Positions 8,471 through 16,687 of a stretch of 64,000 nucleotides of DNA are shown in pieces. Within the stretch, counting starts at the first letter, position 1, and each line of letters opens with the position of its first letter. Position numbers and translations under genes: made by a program. The DNA lies in contig URSS01000006.1 in NCBI GenBank assembly GCA_900550545.1, forward strand, positions 1 through 64,000, read 5' to 3'. Source of the DNA: an uncultured Lachnobacterium sp. (GTDB taxonomy: Bacteria > Bacillota > Clostridia > Lachnospirales > Lachnospiraceae). Below the pieces are notes generated by a model, which was given only the letters and a program-made list of their open reading frames with translations, was not told the origin of the DNA and searched no databases.

Positions 8471-9961
8471 ATGGATTTAATGTATTCTAGTACCAGAAAT
8501 GGACAGGTAAAATTTACAGCATCACAGGCAATTTTAAAAGGACTTGCAGATGATGGTGGTTTATTCGTACCGGAGACAATTCCGGCTTTAGATGTCAGCA
8601 TTGATGAACTGGCAAATATGACATATCAGGAGACTGCTTATGCGGTAATGAAACAGTTCTTTACGGATTTCACAGAAGAAGAGTTAAAGAATTGCATCAA
8701 CAAAGCATATGACAGCAAATTTGATACAAAAGAGATTGCACCACTTGTAGATGCAGACGGTGCATATTATCTGGAGTTATTCCACGGACCAACAATTGCA
8801 TTCAAAGATATGGCGTTATCCATTCTGCCACATCTTCTGATTACATCCGCAAGAAAGAATCACGTAAAGAATGATATCGTAATTCTTACTGCAACATCCG
8901 GAGATACCGGTAAAGCTGCTTTGGCAGGTTTCGCAGATGTTGAGGGAACAAAGATTATCGTATTTTATCCAAAGAACGGTGTAAGTCCGATTCAGGAAAA
9001 GCAGATGGTAACACAAAAAGGAGCCAATACATTTGTTGTAGGTATCCATGGCAACTTTGACCAGGCACAGACTGGCGTCAAGAAGATGTTTAACGATTCT
9101 GCATTGGCAGCAGAAATGGATGCAGCCGGATATCAGTTCTCTTCTGCAAACTCTATCAATATCGGACGTCTTGTTCCACAGGTCGTTTATTATGTATATG
9201 CATACGCAAGACTTTACAAGAATGGTGTGATCGCAAAAGATGAGAAGATCAATGTGGTTGTTCCGACAGGTAACTTTGGAAACATTCTTGCAGCTTTCTA
9301 TGCAAAGAATATGGGACTTCCAATTGGAAAGCTGATTTGCGCATCCAACGAGAACAAAGTATTATTTGACTTCTTCTCAACTGGTACATATGACAGAAAC
9401 CGTGAGTTTATTCTTACAAGTTCTCCGTCTATGGATATTCTGATTTCCTCAAACCTTGAGCGTTTGATCTATCGTATTGCCGGAAATGATGCAGAAGCGA
9501 ACGCAAAATTGATGGCAAGCCTTTCTTCTGAAGGTAAATATGCGATTACAGATGAAATGAAGGCACAGCTGGCTGATTTCTATGGAAATTATACAAGCGA
9601 AGATGAGACTGCTTCTACAATCAAGAAATTATATGAAGACACAGGTTATATTATCGATACCCACACAGCAGTTGCTGCAGGTGTATATGACAAGTATAAG
9701 GCTGCGACAGGGGATACAGAGACTAAGACGGTGATTGCAAGTACTGCAAGTCCGTTCAAGTTCACAAGAAGCGTTATGGATGCTATCGATGAGAAGTACG
9801 ATTCCATGACAGACTTCGAACTGGTAGACGAATTGTCAAAGATTGGTAATGTTGTGGTACCACAGGCAATTGAAGAAATTCGCAATGCAAAGGTATTACA
9901 TGACACCGTATGTGAAGTGGAGGAAATGCCACAGGTTGTTAAAAAATTCCTGGGTGTTTAA
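8471..9961 (+). CDS. thrC: Threonine synthase
   Basis: This PLP enzyme turns O-phosphohomoserine into threonine. The 496-residue protein starts with the N-terminal YSSTR segment typical of the longer class of threonine synthase. The PLP lysine is in FHGPTIAFKDMAL near residue 113, and the phosphate-binding loop is seen in TSGDTGKAAL. The ribosome site before ATG 8471 is weak (GAGGA); an ATG three codons later is possible. The gene is only 35 bp ahead of the ABC transporter genes with no terminator between, so the importer may share this promoter. Confidence 0.96.
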   Translation: MDLMYSSTRNGQVKFTASQAILKGLADDGGLFVPETIPALDVSIDELANMTYQETAYAVMKQFFTDFTEEELKNCINKAYDSKFDTKEIAPLVDADGAYYLELFHGPTIAFKDMALSILPHLLITSARKNHVKNDIVILTATSGDTGKAALAGFADVEGTKIIVFYPKNGVSPIQEKQMVTQKGANTFVVGIHGNFDQAQTGVKKMFNDSALAAEMDAAGYQFSSANSINIGRLVPQVVYYVYAYARLYKNGVIAKDEKINVVVPTGNFGNILAAFYAKNMGLPIGKLICASNENKVLFDFFSTGTYDRNREFILTSSPSMDILISSNLERLIYRIAGNDAEANAKLMASLSSEGKYAITDEMKAQLADFYGNYTSEDETASTIKKLYEDTGYIIDTHTAVAAGVYDKYKAATGDTETKTVIASTASPFKFTRSVMDAIDEKYDSMTDFELVDELSKIGNVVVPQAIEEIRNAKVLHDTVCEVEEMPQVVKKFLGV

Positions 9962-9996
9962 TCAATAGATACAATAGAAGAAAAGAGGATAACAAA

Positions 9997-10791
9997 ATGA
10001 AAAAGAAACTGATTTCAATTATGCTTGTGTCAGCGATGGCAGCTGCAATGGCAGGCTGTGGTTCTTCTGTACCGGCAAATTCTGTAAATTCCAAAGATGA
10101 TTTACCGGGAAAGACCATTGGTGTACAGCTTGGTACAACGGGCGATGAAGATGCTACTACTTATGAAAAAGAAAATGGATCTACAGTAGAACGTTATAAC
10201 AAGGGTGTCGATGCAATTCAGGCATTGAAGGCAGGAAAGATTGACTGTGTTGTTATTGACCAGCAGCCGGCAGAAAAATTCGTTGAGAAGAATGACGATT
10301 TAAAGATTCTTTCTGATACTTTTGATCCGGAAGAGTATGCAATCTGTATCGCTAAAGATAATACAGAACTGACAGATTCTTTTAACAAGGCAATCGAAGA
10401 GTTACAGAAGGATGGAACAATTGATTCTATTATCAGCAACTATATTGGAGATGAAGCGGGCAAGCATCCATATGAGACTCCGGAAGGAACAGAGTATCCA
10501 AACGGTACGTTAACAATGGCAACCAATGCACAGTTTGAGCCATATGAGTATTATGATGGAGATAATGTTGTTGGTATTGATGCGGATATTTCAAAAGCAA
10601 TCTGTGACAAGCTTGGTTATGAGCTGAAGATTGAAGATATGGAGTTTGATGCAATCATCACTGCAGTATCTTCTGGAAAAGCAGATTTTGGTGCTGCCGG
10701 TATGACCGTTACAGAGGATCGTTTAAAGAACATTAACTTTACTGATACTTATGCAACAGCATGCCAGGTTATCGTTGTCAGAAAGAAATAA
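9997..10791 (+). CDS. Amino acid ABC transporter substrate-binding lipoprotein, circularly permuted
   Basis: The 264-residue protein has a lipoprotein signal with the lipobox Cys at residue 21, so it is anchored outside the membrane. It belongs to the SBP_bac_3 family, but the halves are in reversed order. Residues 36-150 match what is normally the second half: LPGKTIGVQLGTTGD through the ALKAGKIDCVVID segment to the final KDGTIDSIISNYI. Residues 170-262 match the normal first half: LTMATNAQFEPYEYYDG through GKADFGAAGMTVTEDR and ending QVIVVRKK. A linker of about 20 residues joins the old C and N termini. Permease and ATPase genes follow directly. The substrate is unknown, probably a polar amino acid. 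Confidence 0.88.
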   Translation: MKKKLISIMLVSAMAAAMAGCGSSVPANSVNSKDDLPGKTIGVQLGTTGDEDATTYEKENGSTVERYNKGVDAIQALKAGKIDCVVIDQQPAEKFVEKNDDLKILSDTFDPEEYAICIAKDNTELTDSFNKAIEELQKDGTIDSIISNYIGDEAGKHPYETPEGTEYPNGTLTMATNAQFEPYEYYDGDNVVGIDADISKAICDKLGYELKIEDMEFDAIITAVSSGKADFGAAGMTVTEDRLKNINFTDTYATACQVIVVRKK

Positions 10792-10812
10792 TCGGTATTA
10801 GGAGGAAAAGCC

Positions 10813-11499
10813 TTGAGCGGTTTTATTAGTAGCTTTCAACTGGATTTCATAAAAGATGACAGATATATGTATCTGGTAAAAGGCCTTGGTAATACTTTGT
10901 TAATTACGGTACTTGCAGTACTGTTAGGTCTTGCCCTTGGTTTTCTGGTTGCAATCATTCGTTCCACCCATGATAAACACGGTGGCTTGAATATTTTAAA
11001 TTTTCTCTGCAGAGTATACCTGACGGTCTGGCGTGGAACTCCTACGATGGTACAGCTTTTGATCATGTATTACATTGTATTTGTATCCTTGAATAATAAG
11101 ATTCTGGTGGCAGTTGTTGCATTTGGACTTAATTCAGGCGCATATATAGCAGAAATTGTTCGTTCCGGTATTATGGCCGTAGATGAAGGACAGTTCGAAG
11201 CAGGACGAAGTCTTGGACTGAATTACAGTAAGACCATGCGGCTTATCATTATGCCGCAGGCGTTCAAGAATGTTCTTCCGGCACTTGCAAATGAATTTAT
11301 TACATTGCTGAAGGAGACTTCTATCAGTGGATATATTGCAATTCCGGATCTGACAAAAGGTGGAGATTTGATTCGAAGCCAGACATTTGATGCATATTTG
11401 CCGTTGTTTGGTATTGCCATCATATATCTTGCAATTGTCATGCTTCTGACAGCCGGCGTACACAAACTGGAAATGAGGTTGAGAACAAATGAGCGATAA
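10813..11499 (+). CDS. Amino acid ABC transporter permease
   Basis: The 228-residue HisM/GlnP-type membrane protein has about five hydrophobic segments. The EAA-loop equivalent, EAGRSLGLNYSKTMRLIIMPQA, lies near residues 119-140. The start is TTG at 10813 with GGAGGA six bases upstream. It forms the channel for the preceding binding protein and overlaps the ATPase gene by 11 bases, so translation is coupled. The binding protein ends 21 bp upstream. Confidence 0.93.
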   Translation: MSGFISSFQLDFIKDDRYMYLVKGLGNTLLITVLAVLLGLALGFLVAIIRSTHDKHGGLNILNFLCRVYLTVWRGTPTMVQLLIMYYIVFVSLNNKILVAVVAFGLNSGAYIAEIVRSGIMAVDEGQFEAGRSLGLNYSKTMRLIIMPQAFKNVLPALANEFITLLKETSISGYIAIPDLTKGGDLIRSQTFDAYLPLFGIAIIYLAIVMLLTAGVHKLEMRLRTNER

Positions 11500-12229
11500 G
11501 AATGTATTAATTGAAGTGAAAGATTTGTGTAAATCTTTTGGTGAAGTGAATGTATTGAATGGTATTTCAACAGAGATCGTTCAGGGAGAAGTTGTAGCGA
11601 TTATCGGGCCGTCAGGCTGTGGTAAGTCTACATTCTTACGTTCTCTAAATCTTTTGGAGGAGCCGACTTCCGGTGTGATTACATTTGAAGGGACCGATAT
11701 TACAGATAAGTCTGTTGATATCAACAAGATGCGTCAGAAAATTGGTATGGTTTTTCAGCAGTTTAATCTGTTCCCAAATTATACCGTGAAAGAAAATATT
11801 ATGCTTGCGCCGGTGCAGACAGGGCTTATGAATAAGGAAGAAGCTTCCAAGAGAGCCGATGAACTGTTAAAAAGAGTTGGCCTGTTCGACAAAGCGGACA
11901 CTTATCCGGCAATGCTTTCCGGTGGACAGAAGCAGCGTATTGCAATTGCACGTGCGCTTGCTATGAATCCGGATGTCATGTTATTTGATGAGCCTACTTC
12001 TGCATTGGATCCGGAAATGGTCGGTGAAGTTCTTGAAATTATGAAAGAACTTGCGCAGGATGGAATGACTATGGTTGTGGTAACGCATGAGATGGGATTT
12101 GCCAGAGAGGTTGCAACACGTGTCATGTTTATCAACGAGGGACAGATTCAGGAGGAGAGTGGTCCGAAAGAATTTTTTGCCAATCCAAAGAATCCACGTT
12201 TGTGTGAATTTTTATCAAAAGTCTTATAG
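11489..12229 (+). CDS. Amino acid ABC transporter ATP-binding protein
   Basis: The 246-residue GlnQ/HisP-type ATPase drives the importer. Walker A is GPSGCGKST near residue 38, the Q-loop is VFQQFNLF, the signature is LSGGQKQR near 146, Walker B with the adjacent Glu is VMLFDEPTSALDP, and the switch histidine is in VVVTHEMGFA. The ATG lies inside the permease gene. A terminator follows. Confidence 0.96.
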   Translation: MSDKNVLIEVKDLCKSFGEVNVLNGISTEIVQGEVVAIIGPSGCGKSTFLRSLNLLEEPTSGVITFEGTDITDKSVDINKMRQKIGMVFQQFNLFPNYTVKENIMLAPVQTGLMNKEEASKRADELLKRVGLFDKADTYPAMLSGGQKQRIAIARALAMNPDVMLFDEPTSALDPEMVGEVLEIMKELAQDGMTMVVVTHEMGFAREVATRVMFINEGQIQEESGPKEFFANPKNPRLCEFLSKVL

Positions 12230-12247
12230 AACGAAATATTTTATAAA

Positions 12248-12290
12248 GCAAAACCCCGTCAGAAATCTGGCGGGGGTTTTGCTTTACATA
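12248..12290 (+). terminator. Rho-independent terminator after the ABC importer operon
   Basis: AAAACCCCGTCAG pairs with CTGGCGGGGTTTT-like sequence around AAAT, followed by GCTTT. It lies just before the end of the convergent MshEN-CheX gene. Confidence 0.88.
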
Positions 12291-12299
12291 TTTTATTGA

Positions 12300-13190
12300 T
12301 TACTCATTAATTTTGACAGCTTCAATGTAAATATTAACAGTTCCAAACGGAAACATAAATGGAAAATGATATGCTTTATTCTCAAAAGAGAATGTATCAC
12401 CCGTAATATGTTCCGGTGCACCAATCGTAAGTTCGGTAGAAGAATCATTGGATACATTTACGATAAACAGACCATTCTGCAGATTCAGGAAATCTTCAAG
12501 AGATGCCTGAACATATTCATCATAGTCGTTAAATGTGTCTTTTACATATCGAGATGCGAATGCAATCGCAACATCCTTTTCCATGGATATGTATGTCCGA
12601 ATTGCATAATCGCCAAATACTTCCTGCTTTACACAGCATTTTACAGGAATTTCTTTTGCTTCACTGATGCCGCCTAATGTAAAATCGTCACCAATGAAGC
12701 GGATAAAATCATTGAACAGAAGCTCTACAAACATCTGACCGTTGTGAGAAAGCGATACATTAGAAGAAGCAAAGAGATTGCGGAACAGATTGCGAACAAC
12801 AGCGGAATCTTCAATATCGGATTCAACAAGCCCGTTTTTGGAACGATAATCATTCATAATCTGTTCAAAATCACTGTTGCTTAAAATTCCGTCATCCAGC
12901 AATACCTGTCCAAGAGAAAGGAATGCTGGCTTTTGTTCTTTTAACAGCTCCATTACCTGTTCATCTGTCATATACCCAAGTTCTACCGCGAGCTCACCGA
13001 ATTTCCGATCCTGATGTGTCTGGTGAATGACGGTATCATCGACTTCTGAAGCATTCATGTATCCGGCATGAATTGCAAGGGTACCTAACTTTAAGTGATT
13101 ATCAGCCTGCCGCTGCATTGCGGAAAAAAGCTGTTCCTGTGTCACATATCCGTTGGATAATAAATAGTTTCCGAAAAATTGTGTATACAT
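12300..13190 (-). CDS. MshEN-repeat protein with CheX-like C-terminal domain
   Basis: The 296-residue protein has about four copies of the pattern LGxxLxxxGYxTxEQLxxAxxxQ in residues 4-115, as in the N-terminal domain of type II secretion/pilus ATPases (GspE_N/MshEN). Some MshEN domains bind c-di-GMP. Residues about 140-296 resemble CheX/CheC-type phosphatases; the segment LEDFLNLQNG lies where the family has its ExxN motif, so a DxxN variant may serve. No ATPase part is present. It lies three bases after the receiver gene, its probable partner: a CheX-like protein would dephosphorylate the receiver. The function is inferred. Confidence 0.65.
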   Translation of the reverse strand: MYTQFFGNYLLSNGYVTQEQLFSAMQRQADNHLKLGTLAIHAGYMNASEVDDTVIHQTHQDRKFGELAVELGYMTDEQVMELLKEQKPAFLSLGQVLLDDGILSNSDFEQIMNDYRSKNGLVESDIEDSAVVRNLFRNLFASSNVSLSHNGQMFVELLFNDFIRFIGDDFTLGGISEAKEIPVKCCVKQEVFGDYAIRTYISMEKDVAIAFASRYVKDTFNDYDEYVQASLEDFLNLQNGLFIVNVSNDSSTELTIGAPEHITGDTFSFENKAYHFPFMFPFGTVNIYIEAVKINE

Positions 13191-13193
13191 ATT

Positions 13194-13571
13194 TTATCTC
13201 CCTTCCAGGAATTTGCTGACTACCTTAAGTACCTGATCTTTATCCAAAGGTTTCTGGATAAAGTCTTTTGCACCGGCTTCAAGTGCAAGCTTTAACTGGG
13301 ATTGGGTACCAACAGAGGAAGCGATGATAATGTTTGCTTCAGAATCGAATTCCATGATTTCTCTGATTGCAGCATTGCCGTCTTTTTTTGGCATAACGAT
13401 GTCTAAAAAAACGAGGTCTGGCTTGGATTCTTTGTATTTGTCGATTGCATCCTGTCCATCTACAGCCTCGATAAAAACGGGAGAGCCTAATGTTGAAATG
13501 ATATCCTTTAGTTGTTTTCTTGCAAGGATAGAGTCGTCAGTAATTAAAATTTTAGCATTTTCCATACTCAT
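13194..13571 (-). CDS. CheY-like single-domain response regulator
   Basis: The 125-residue protein is a lone receiver. The acidic pocket is in ILITDDS, the phosphoacceptor Asp is in LVFLDIVMPKKDG near residue 57, the Thr/Ser switch is IIIASS, and the Lys is in DFIQKPLD. No output domain follows. It is first in a two-gene unit with the MshEN-CheX-like protein. No histidine kinase or flagellar gene is in the window, so the input is unknown. The start ATG has GGAG upstream. Confidence 0.93.
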   Translation of the reverse strand: MSMENAKILITDDSILARKQLKDIISTLGSPVFIEAVDGQDAIDKYKESKPDLVFLDIVMPKKDGNAAIREIMEFDSEANIIIASSVGTQSQLKLALEAGAKDFIQKPLDKDQVLKVVSKFLEGR

Positions 13572-13664
13572 ATTTTTGTCTCCTTTTTAAATATTAAGTA
13601 TATTTTACTATAAAATACTAAAAAATACAATAATATTTGCATATTTTGACAAAAAACACAAAGG

Positions 13665-13693
13665 TTTTCATTTATAAGAAAAGATGTTACAAT
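13665..13693 (+). promoter_or_regulatory. Promoter candidate for the small membrane protein
   Basis: TTTTCA at 13665-13670 and TACAAT at 13688-13693 are 17 bp apart, and a TG precedes the -10 by one base (extended -10). Confidence 0.55.
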
Positions 13694-13729
13694 AAAAAAC
13701 ACGCAAGACAAGCAGGAGGAAAATAATTT

Positions 13730-14074
13730 ATGAAGACAATTTTATTGATGGATATTGTGATTGCTTTTTTTGGAATTTATCTTGGAGTGATTGCAATCCG
13801 AATGAAGAAAACCGGAAAAATCAACAGTGTGGTTGTGGCAGAAGATGAAATAAAAAAGTGCAAGGATCCAAAGGCCTATATTAAGAGTTCGTTCCCTTAT
13901 ATGATTTTTTTCGCGATTGTTTCTTTTGTTGTCGGAGTTGTAGGAATTCTTGCAGACCGTAAGATCATTCAGGTTGGACGTGTTTGGACATATGTGGAAC
14001 TGGTTGCTTTTTTGATTGCCCTTGCGATATTTGCACATGGTATGAGAGAAAACCGCAGTAAATATATTCTTTAA
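13730..14074 (+). CDS. Small three-segment membrane protein, unknown function
   Basis: The 114-residue protein has hydrophobic segments near residues 4-21, 53-72 and 85-103, with a charged stretch (RMKKTGKINS through KKCKDPKAY) between the first two. AGGAGG lies 11 bases before the ATG and a plausible promoter lies upstream, so it looks genuine. It is not recognised as a named family. It is monocistronic between the receiver unit and the 6S-like RNA gene. Confidence 0.7.
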   Translation: MKTILLMDIVIAFFGIYLGVIAIRMKKTGKINSVVVAEDEIKKCKDPKAYIKSSFPYMIFFAIVSFVVGVVGILADRKIIQVGRVWTYVELVAFLIALAIFAHGMRENRSKYIL

Positions 14075-14160
14075 ATGCTAAAAACTATGATTTATCAGCA
14101 TCTTCTGTGTAAGTAAAAATTCAGATACGAAATTTGGTAAAAAGTACATGGAATTTATCA

Positions 14161-14189
14161 TTGAAATTGTACACATATTAAAGTATAAT
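14161..14189 (+). promoter_or_regulatory. SigA promoter for the 6S-like RNA
   Basis: TTGAAA at 14161-14166 and TATAAT at 14184-14189 are 17 bp apart. The predicted start is near 14196 and no coding sequence follows. Confidence 0.85.
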
Positions 14190-14195
14190 AAGAGA

Positions 14196-14425
14196 GGTTA
14201 CAAAAGAATAAATAAAATGTACTTAAGATAAATATTTAGCCTGGGATGTGCGACAACTCCTACTATTTAGAACCTACATTTACTTTAAACGGGATTCCTA
14301 TATGAATTACTGGATGTCAGGCCGCCTCGTATCAGTGGAAGGCAGAAGGTAAACTGCGGTCGCCCACCTAGCATTAGCTAGGAGTCTAAATTGTAGGAAC
14401 CGGCATTTTGGGTTACTCATAGAAT
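14196..14425 (+). ncRNA. ssrS: 6S RNA (SsrS-like)
   Basis: The region has no usable reading frame and folds as a long interrupted rod. The 5' stretch CCTGGGATGTGCG (near 14240-14252) can pair, with G-U pairs, to CCGGCATTTTGGG near 14400-14412. Next to it CTCCTACTATTTAGA (14257-14271) pairs with TCTAAATTGTAGGA (near 14385-14398). On the 3' side of the central open region sits a short hairpin, CCTAGC/GCTAGG, near 14367-14382. A closing stem, large central bubble with 3' side hairpin and an apical arm is the 6S architecture that mimics an open promoter and binds SigA RNA polymerase. The ends are approximate. Confidence 0.8.
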
Positions 14426-14476
14426 ATACGAAAGATTTTGTAAAGAACAAAAGAGTTTTGAAAGTACGAAAGAGAA

Positions 14477-14514
14477 AAGGAGCTGCCTTGATGGTGGCTC
14501 CTTATTATATTATT
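14477..14514 (+). terminator. Terminator after the 6S-like RNA
   Basis: AAGGAGCTGCC pairs with GGTGGCTCCTT (two G-U pairs) around TTGAT, followed by an AT-rich ATTATATTATTATT tract. Confidence 0.65.
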
Positions 14515-14546
14515 ATTGACATAACAGACACAGGAGTTTAGATGCA

Positions 14547-16280
14547 ATGAAAAAGAAAGACAAAATGAAACGGCTGGGAGTTTTACTTCTGGTGATAACG
14601 GCTATCACGGTGATCATTACATTTGTAATTGTTATGAATATGTCGGATTCGGCAGAGCAGACAGGGCAAAAACAGGAACATTTTGATGATTCCTACAGCG
14701 GATGGATTCGCAATGTTTATATCATGTCAAATAAAGAAAACAAAATTATAATTCTTTACGATCATACGAACTATATTGCAAAAGGCACCGCACAGAGTGA
14801 TTATACCGGAGTCGCAGATATCGAACTTTCAAACGGAAAGATTACGCATATTCTGGCAAAATCAGATGGAATAGAAGGTATATTGGACTGTTATTCCGAA
14901 AAAGAAGTTCAGATCAAAGATTATGAGGCATTATCTTATGAAGGAACACTTCCGGTATATGTAGTTTCCGATTCACTTTTCGTCAGACAACCTGTGCGCC
15001 AGATTGCAATGTCGGATCTGGTGATTGGAAATTCAAAGGTGAAACTGATTGTAGCGGATAAGAAGGCCTGTGCCATTGTCCAGTATTCCAAAGATATTGC
15101 AAATAATATCCGTGTACTGTTAAAAAATGGAAATAACATTACTTATTCGGATTTGTACATAAAGAGTAACAAAACCTATACAGTAAATGAGAAAAAGGTA
15201 AGGACAAAAAAACTGACAGCAGCAAGCAGTTATTTGAAAGGAAAAAAGAACGGAGAAGAAATCTGCATTTCCCCGACAACAGGAAAGTTGTTTGTATGCA
15301 ACAGCAGAGGTAAAAAAATAGCTGAAGGCTATGAAGGCAATTTTATTATCCGTAAGGAAGCGGATGGATATATACTGATCAATGAACTTCCGGTAGAAGA
15401 TTATGTGCGTTATGTTCTGCCATCCGAGATGCCACTTGGATTTTCTTATGAGGCACTGAAAGCACAGGCGGTGTGTGCCCGGACATTTGCCTATGGCCAG
15501 ATGCATAACCAGGCCTACGCACAGTACGGGGCTAATTTAGATGATACGACAGCCTATCAGGTCTATCATGCAACGACGACATATGATGTGACAGACCAGG
15601 CTGTACTAGACACCAGTGGAATGGTCCTGACATACGATGGTGCTTTGACGGACTGTTATTATTATTCGACTTCATCGGGGTACTCGGAGACATTGGAAGT
15701 ATGGAACGCAGATTCACCGGGATATCTGAAAGGCGAAAACCATACACAGGCGAAAACAAAAGACCTGTCCAATAAACAGGCATTTCATAAATTTATAAAC
15801 AAGCAAGTCAAGTCCTATGATTCGGATTCACCTTATTATCGTTGGACCGCCACCATTTCAAATAAGATGGGAATGGATCCGGAACTTGGACGCCTGAAAA
15901 AAATCAAAGTAAAAGAACGGAGCAGTTCTGGCTACGTGCTTTCGCTTACTGCCAGTTTTGAACAAGGCGACAGAGACTATGATGCAGAAAATGATATTCG
16001 TTTTTTTCTTGGAAAATATATGACAAAACTGAAACTGGCCGATGGAACGGTGCGAACGGATGTGAACTCGGTTCCGAGCGCATGCTTTGAAGTTAAAAGC
16101 CAGAAAAACGGAACGATTGTTTTATCTGGAGGTGGCTTTGGACATGGAATCGGTATGAGTCAGTATGGAGCCAATGCCATGGGCGAAGAAGGAATGAGCT
16201 GGCAGGAAATTCTACAGTTCTATTATCATGATGTAAAGATTGAAAATATCTTTGATGTAGATTTGGAGCAGGAAAAATAG
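14547..16280 (+). CDS. SpoIID/LytB-domain protein
   Basis: The 577-residue protein has an N-terminal membrane anchor (about residues 10-31) and a large extracytoplasmic part. Its C-terminal half carries the SpoIID/LytB domain: INELPVEDYVRYVLPSEMP near residue 275, ALKAQAVCARTFA, and GGGFGHGIGMSQYGANAMG near 530. SpoIID is a lytic transglycosylase of engulfment, and LytB relatives modify amidases. The extra 230-residue N-terminal region is not recognised. It ends 407 bp before pheS, so this is a separate transcript from pheST. It could be SpoIID itself or a vegetative paralogue. Confidence 0.85.
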   Translation: MKKKDKMKRLGVLLLVITAITVIITFVIVMNMSDSAEQTGQKQEHFDDSYSGWIRNVYIMSNKENKIIILYDHTNYIAKGTAQSDYTGVADIELSNGKITHILAKSDGIEGILDCYSEKEVQIKDYEALSYEGTLPVYVVSDSLFVRQPVRQIAMSDLVIGNSKVKLIVADKKACAIVQYSKDIANNIRVLLKNGNNITYSDLYIKSNKTYTVNEKKVRTKKLTAASSYLKGKKNGEEICISPTTGKLFVCNSRGKKIAEGYEGNFIIRKEADGYILINELPVEDYVRYVLPSEMPLGFSYEALKAQAVCARTFAYGQMHNQAYAQYGANLDDTTAYQVYHATTTYDVTDQAVLDTSGMVLTYDGALTDCYYYSTSSGYSETLEVWNADSPGYLKGENHTQAKTKDLSNKQAFHKFINKQVKSYDSDSPYYRWTATISNKMGMDPELGRLKKIKVKERSSSGYVLSLTASFEQGDRDYDAENDIRFFLGKYMTKLKLADGTVRTDVNSVPSACFEVKSQKNGTIVLSGGGFGHGIGMSQYGANAMGEEGMSWQEILQFYYHDVKIENIFDVDLEQEK

Positions 16281-16289
16281 AGGAAACAC

Positions 16290-16318
16290 TTGCAGAATCA
16301 GATTGCTTGTGTTAAAAT
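16290..16318 (+). promoter_or_regulatory. Promoter for the pheST T-box transcript
   Basis: TTGCAG at 16290-16295 and TAAAAT at 16313-16318 are 17 bp apart, with TG one base before the -10. Confidence 0.75.
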
Positions 16319-16329
16319 AGCACACGTGT

Positions 16330-16583
16330 TAAAGGCAATGAATGTGTACAGTAATTCTTAAATCACTTTCAGAGAGAGGAAGTCATCGGCTGTAAGCTTC
16401 TTTAAGTCAGATTAAGATATGAATTTTCGCACAGGAGCTTCATGAATGAAGAGTTTTATTTGTTTAGTTCATGACGGAAGCTGCACGTTAAGCAGAAATG
16501 AGAGCCTGTATGACAGATACAGGAATCAGGGTGGTAACGCGGATTAATTCGTCCCTTGCAGGAAGCTGCAAGGGACTTTTTTG
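16330..16583 (+). promoter_or_regulatory. T-box riboswitch, phenylalanine specific
   Basis: The AGAGAGAGG segment near 16371 opens Stem I. The specifier region GAATTTTCGC at 16421-16430 offers TTC (16426-16428) followed by GC, matching Phe. The T-box core AGGGTGGTAACGCGG lies at about 16528-16542. The terminator pairs GTCCCTTGCA (16551-16560) with TGCAAGGGAC (16567-16576), followed by T6. Uncharged tRNA-Phe should favour readthrough into pheST. Confidence 0.93.
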
Positions 16584-16687
16584 TTATATAAGAATTACAA
16601 AGGGAGTTTTTATATAACAAGAACAAGCAATTGACTGTGATTTCCGTAAAATAAATAATGAATAAAATAATGAAAAAGGAGAAAATC

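Noticed and set aside
14196..14425. SRP RNA or tmRNA in the non-coding region
   Set aside because: A GTCAGGCC and GGAAGGCAG pair recalls the SRP apical loop, but 13 bases separate them and the tight SRP loop is not formed. No tRNA-like ends or tag frame for tmRNA are seen. The long rod with central bubble fits 6S better.
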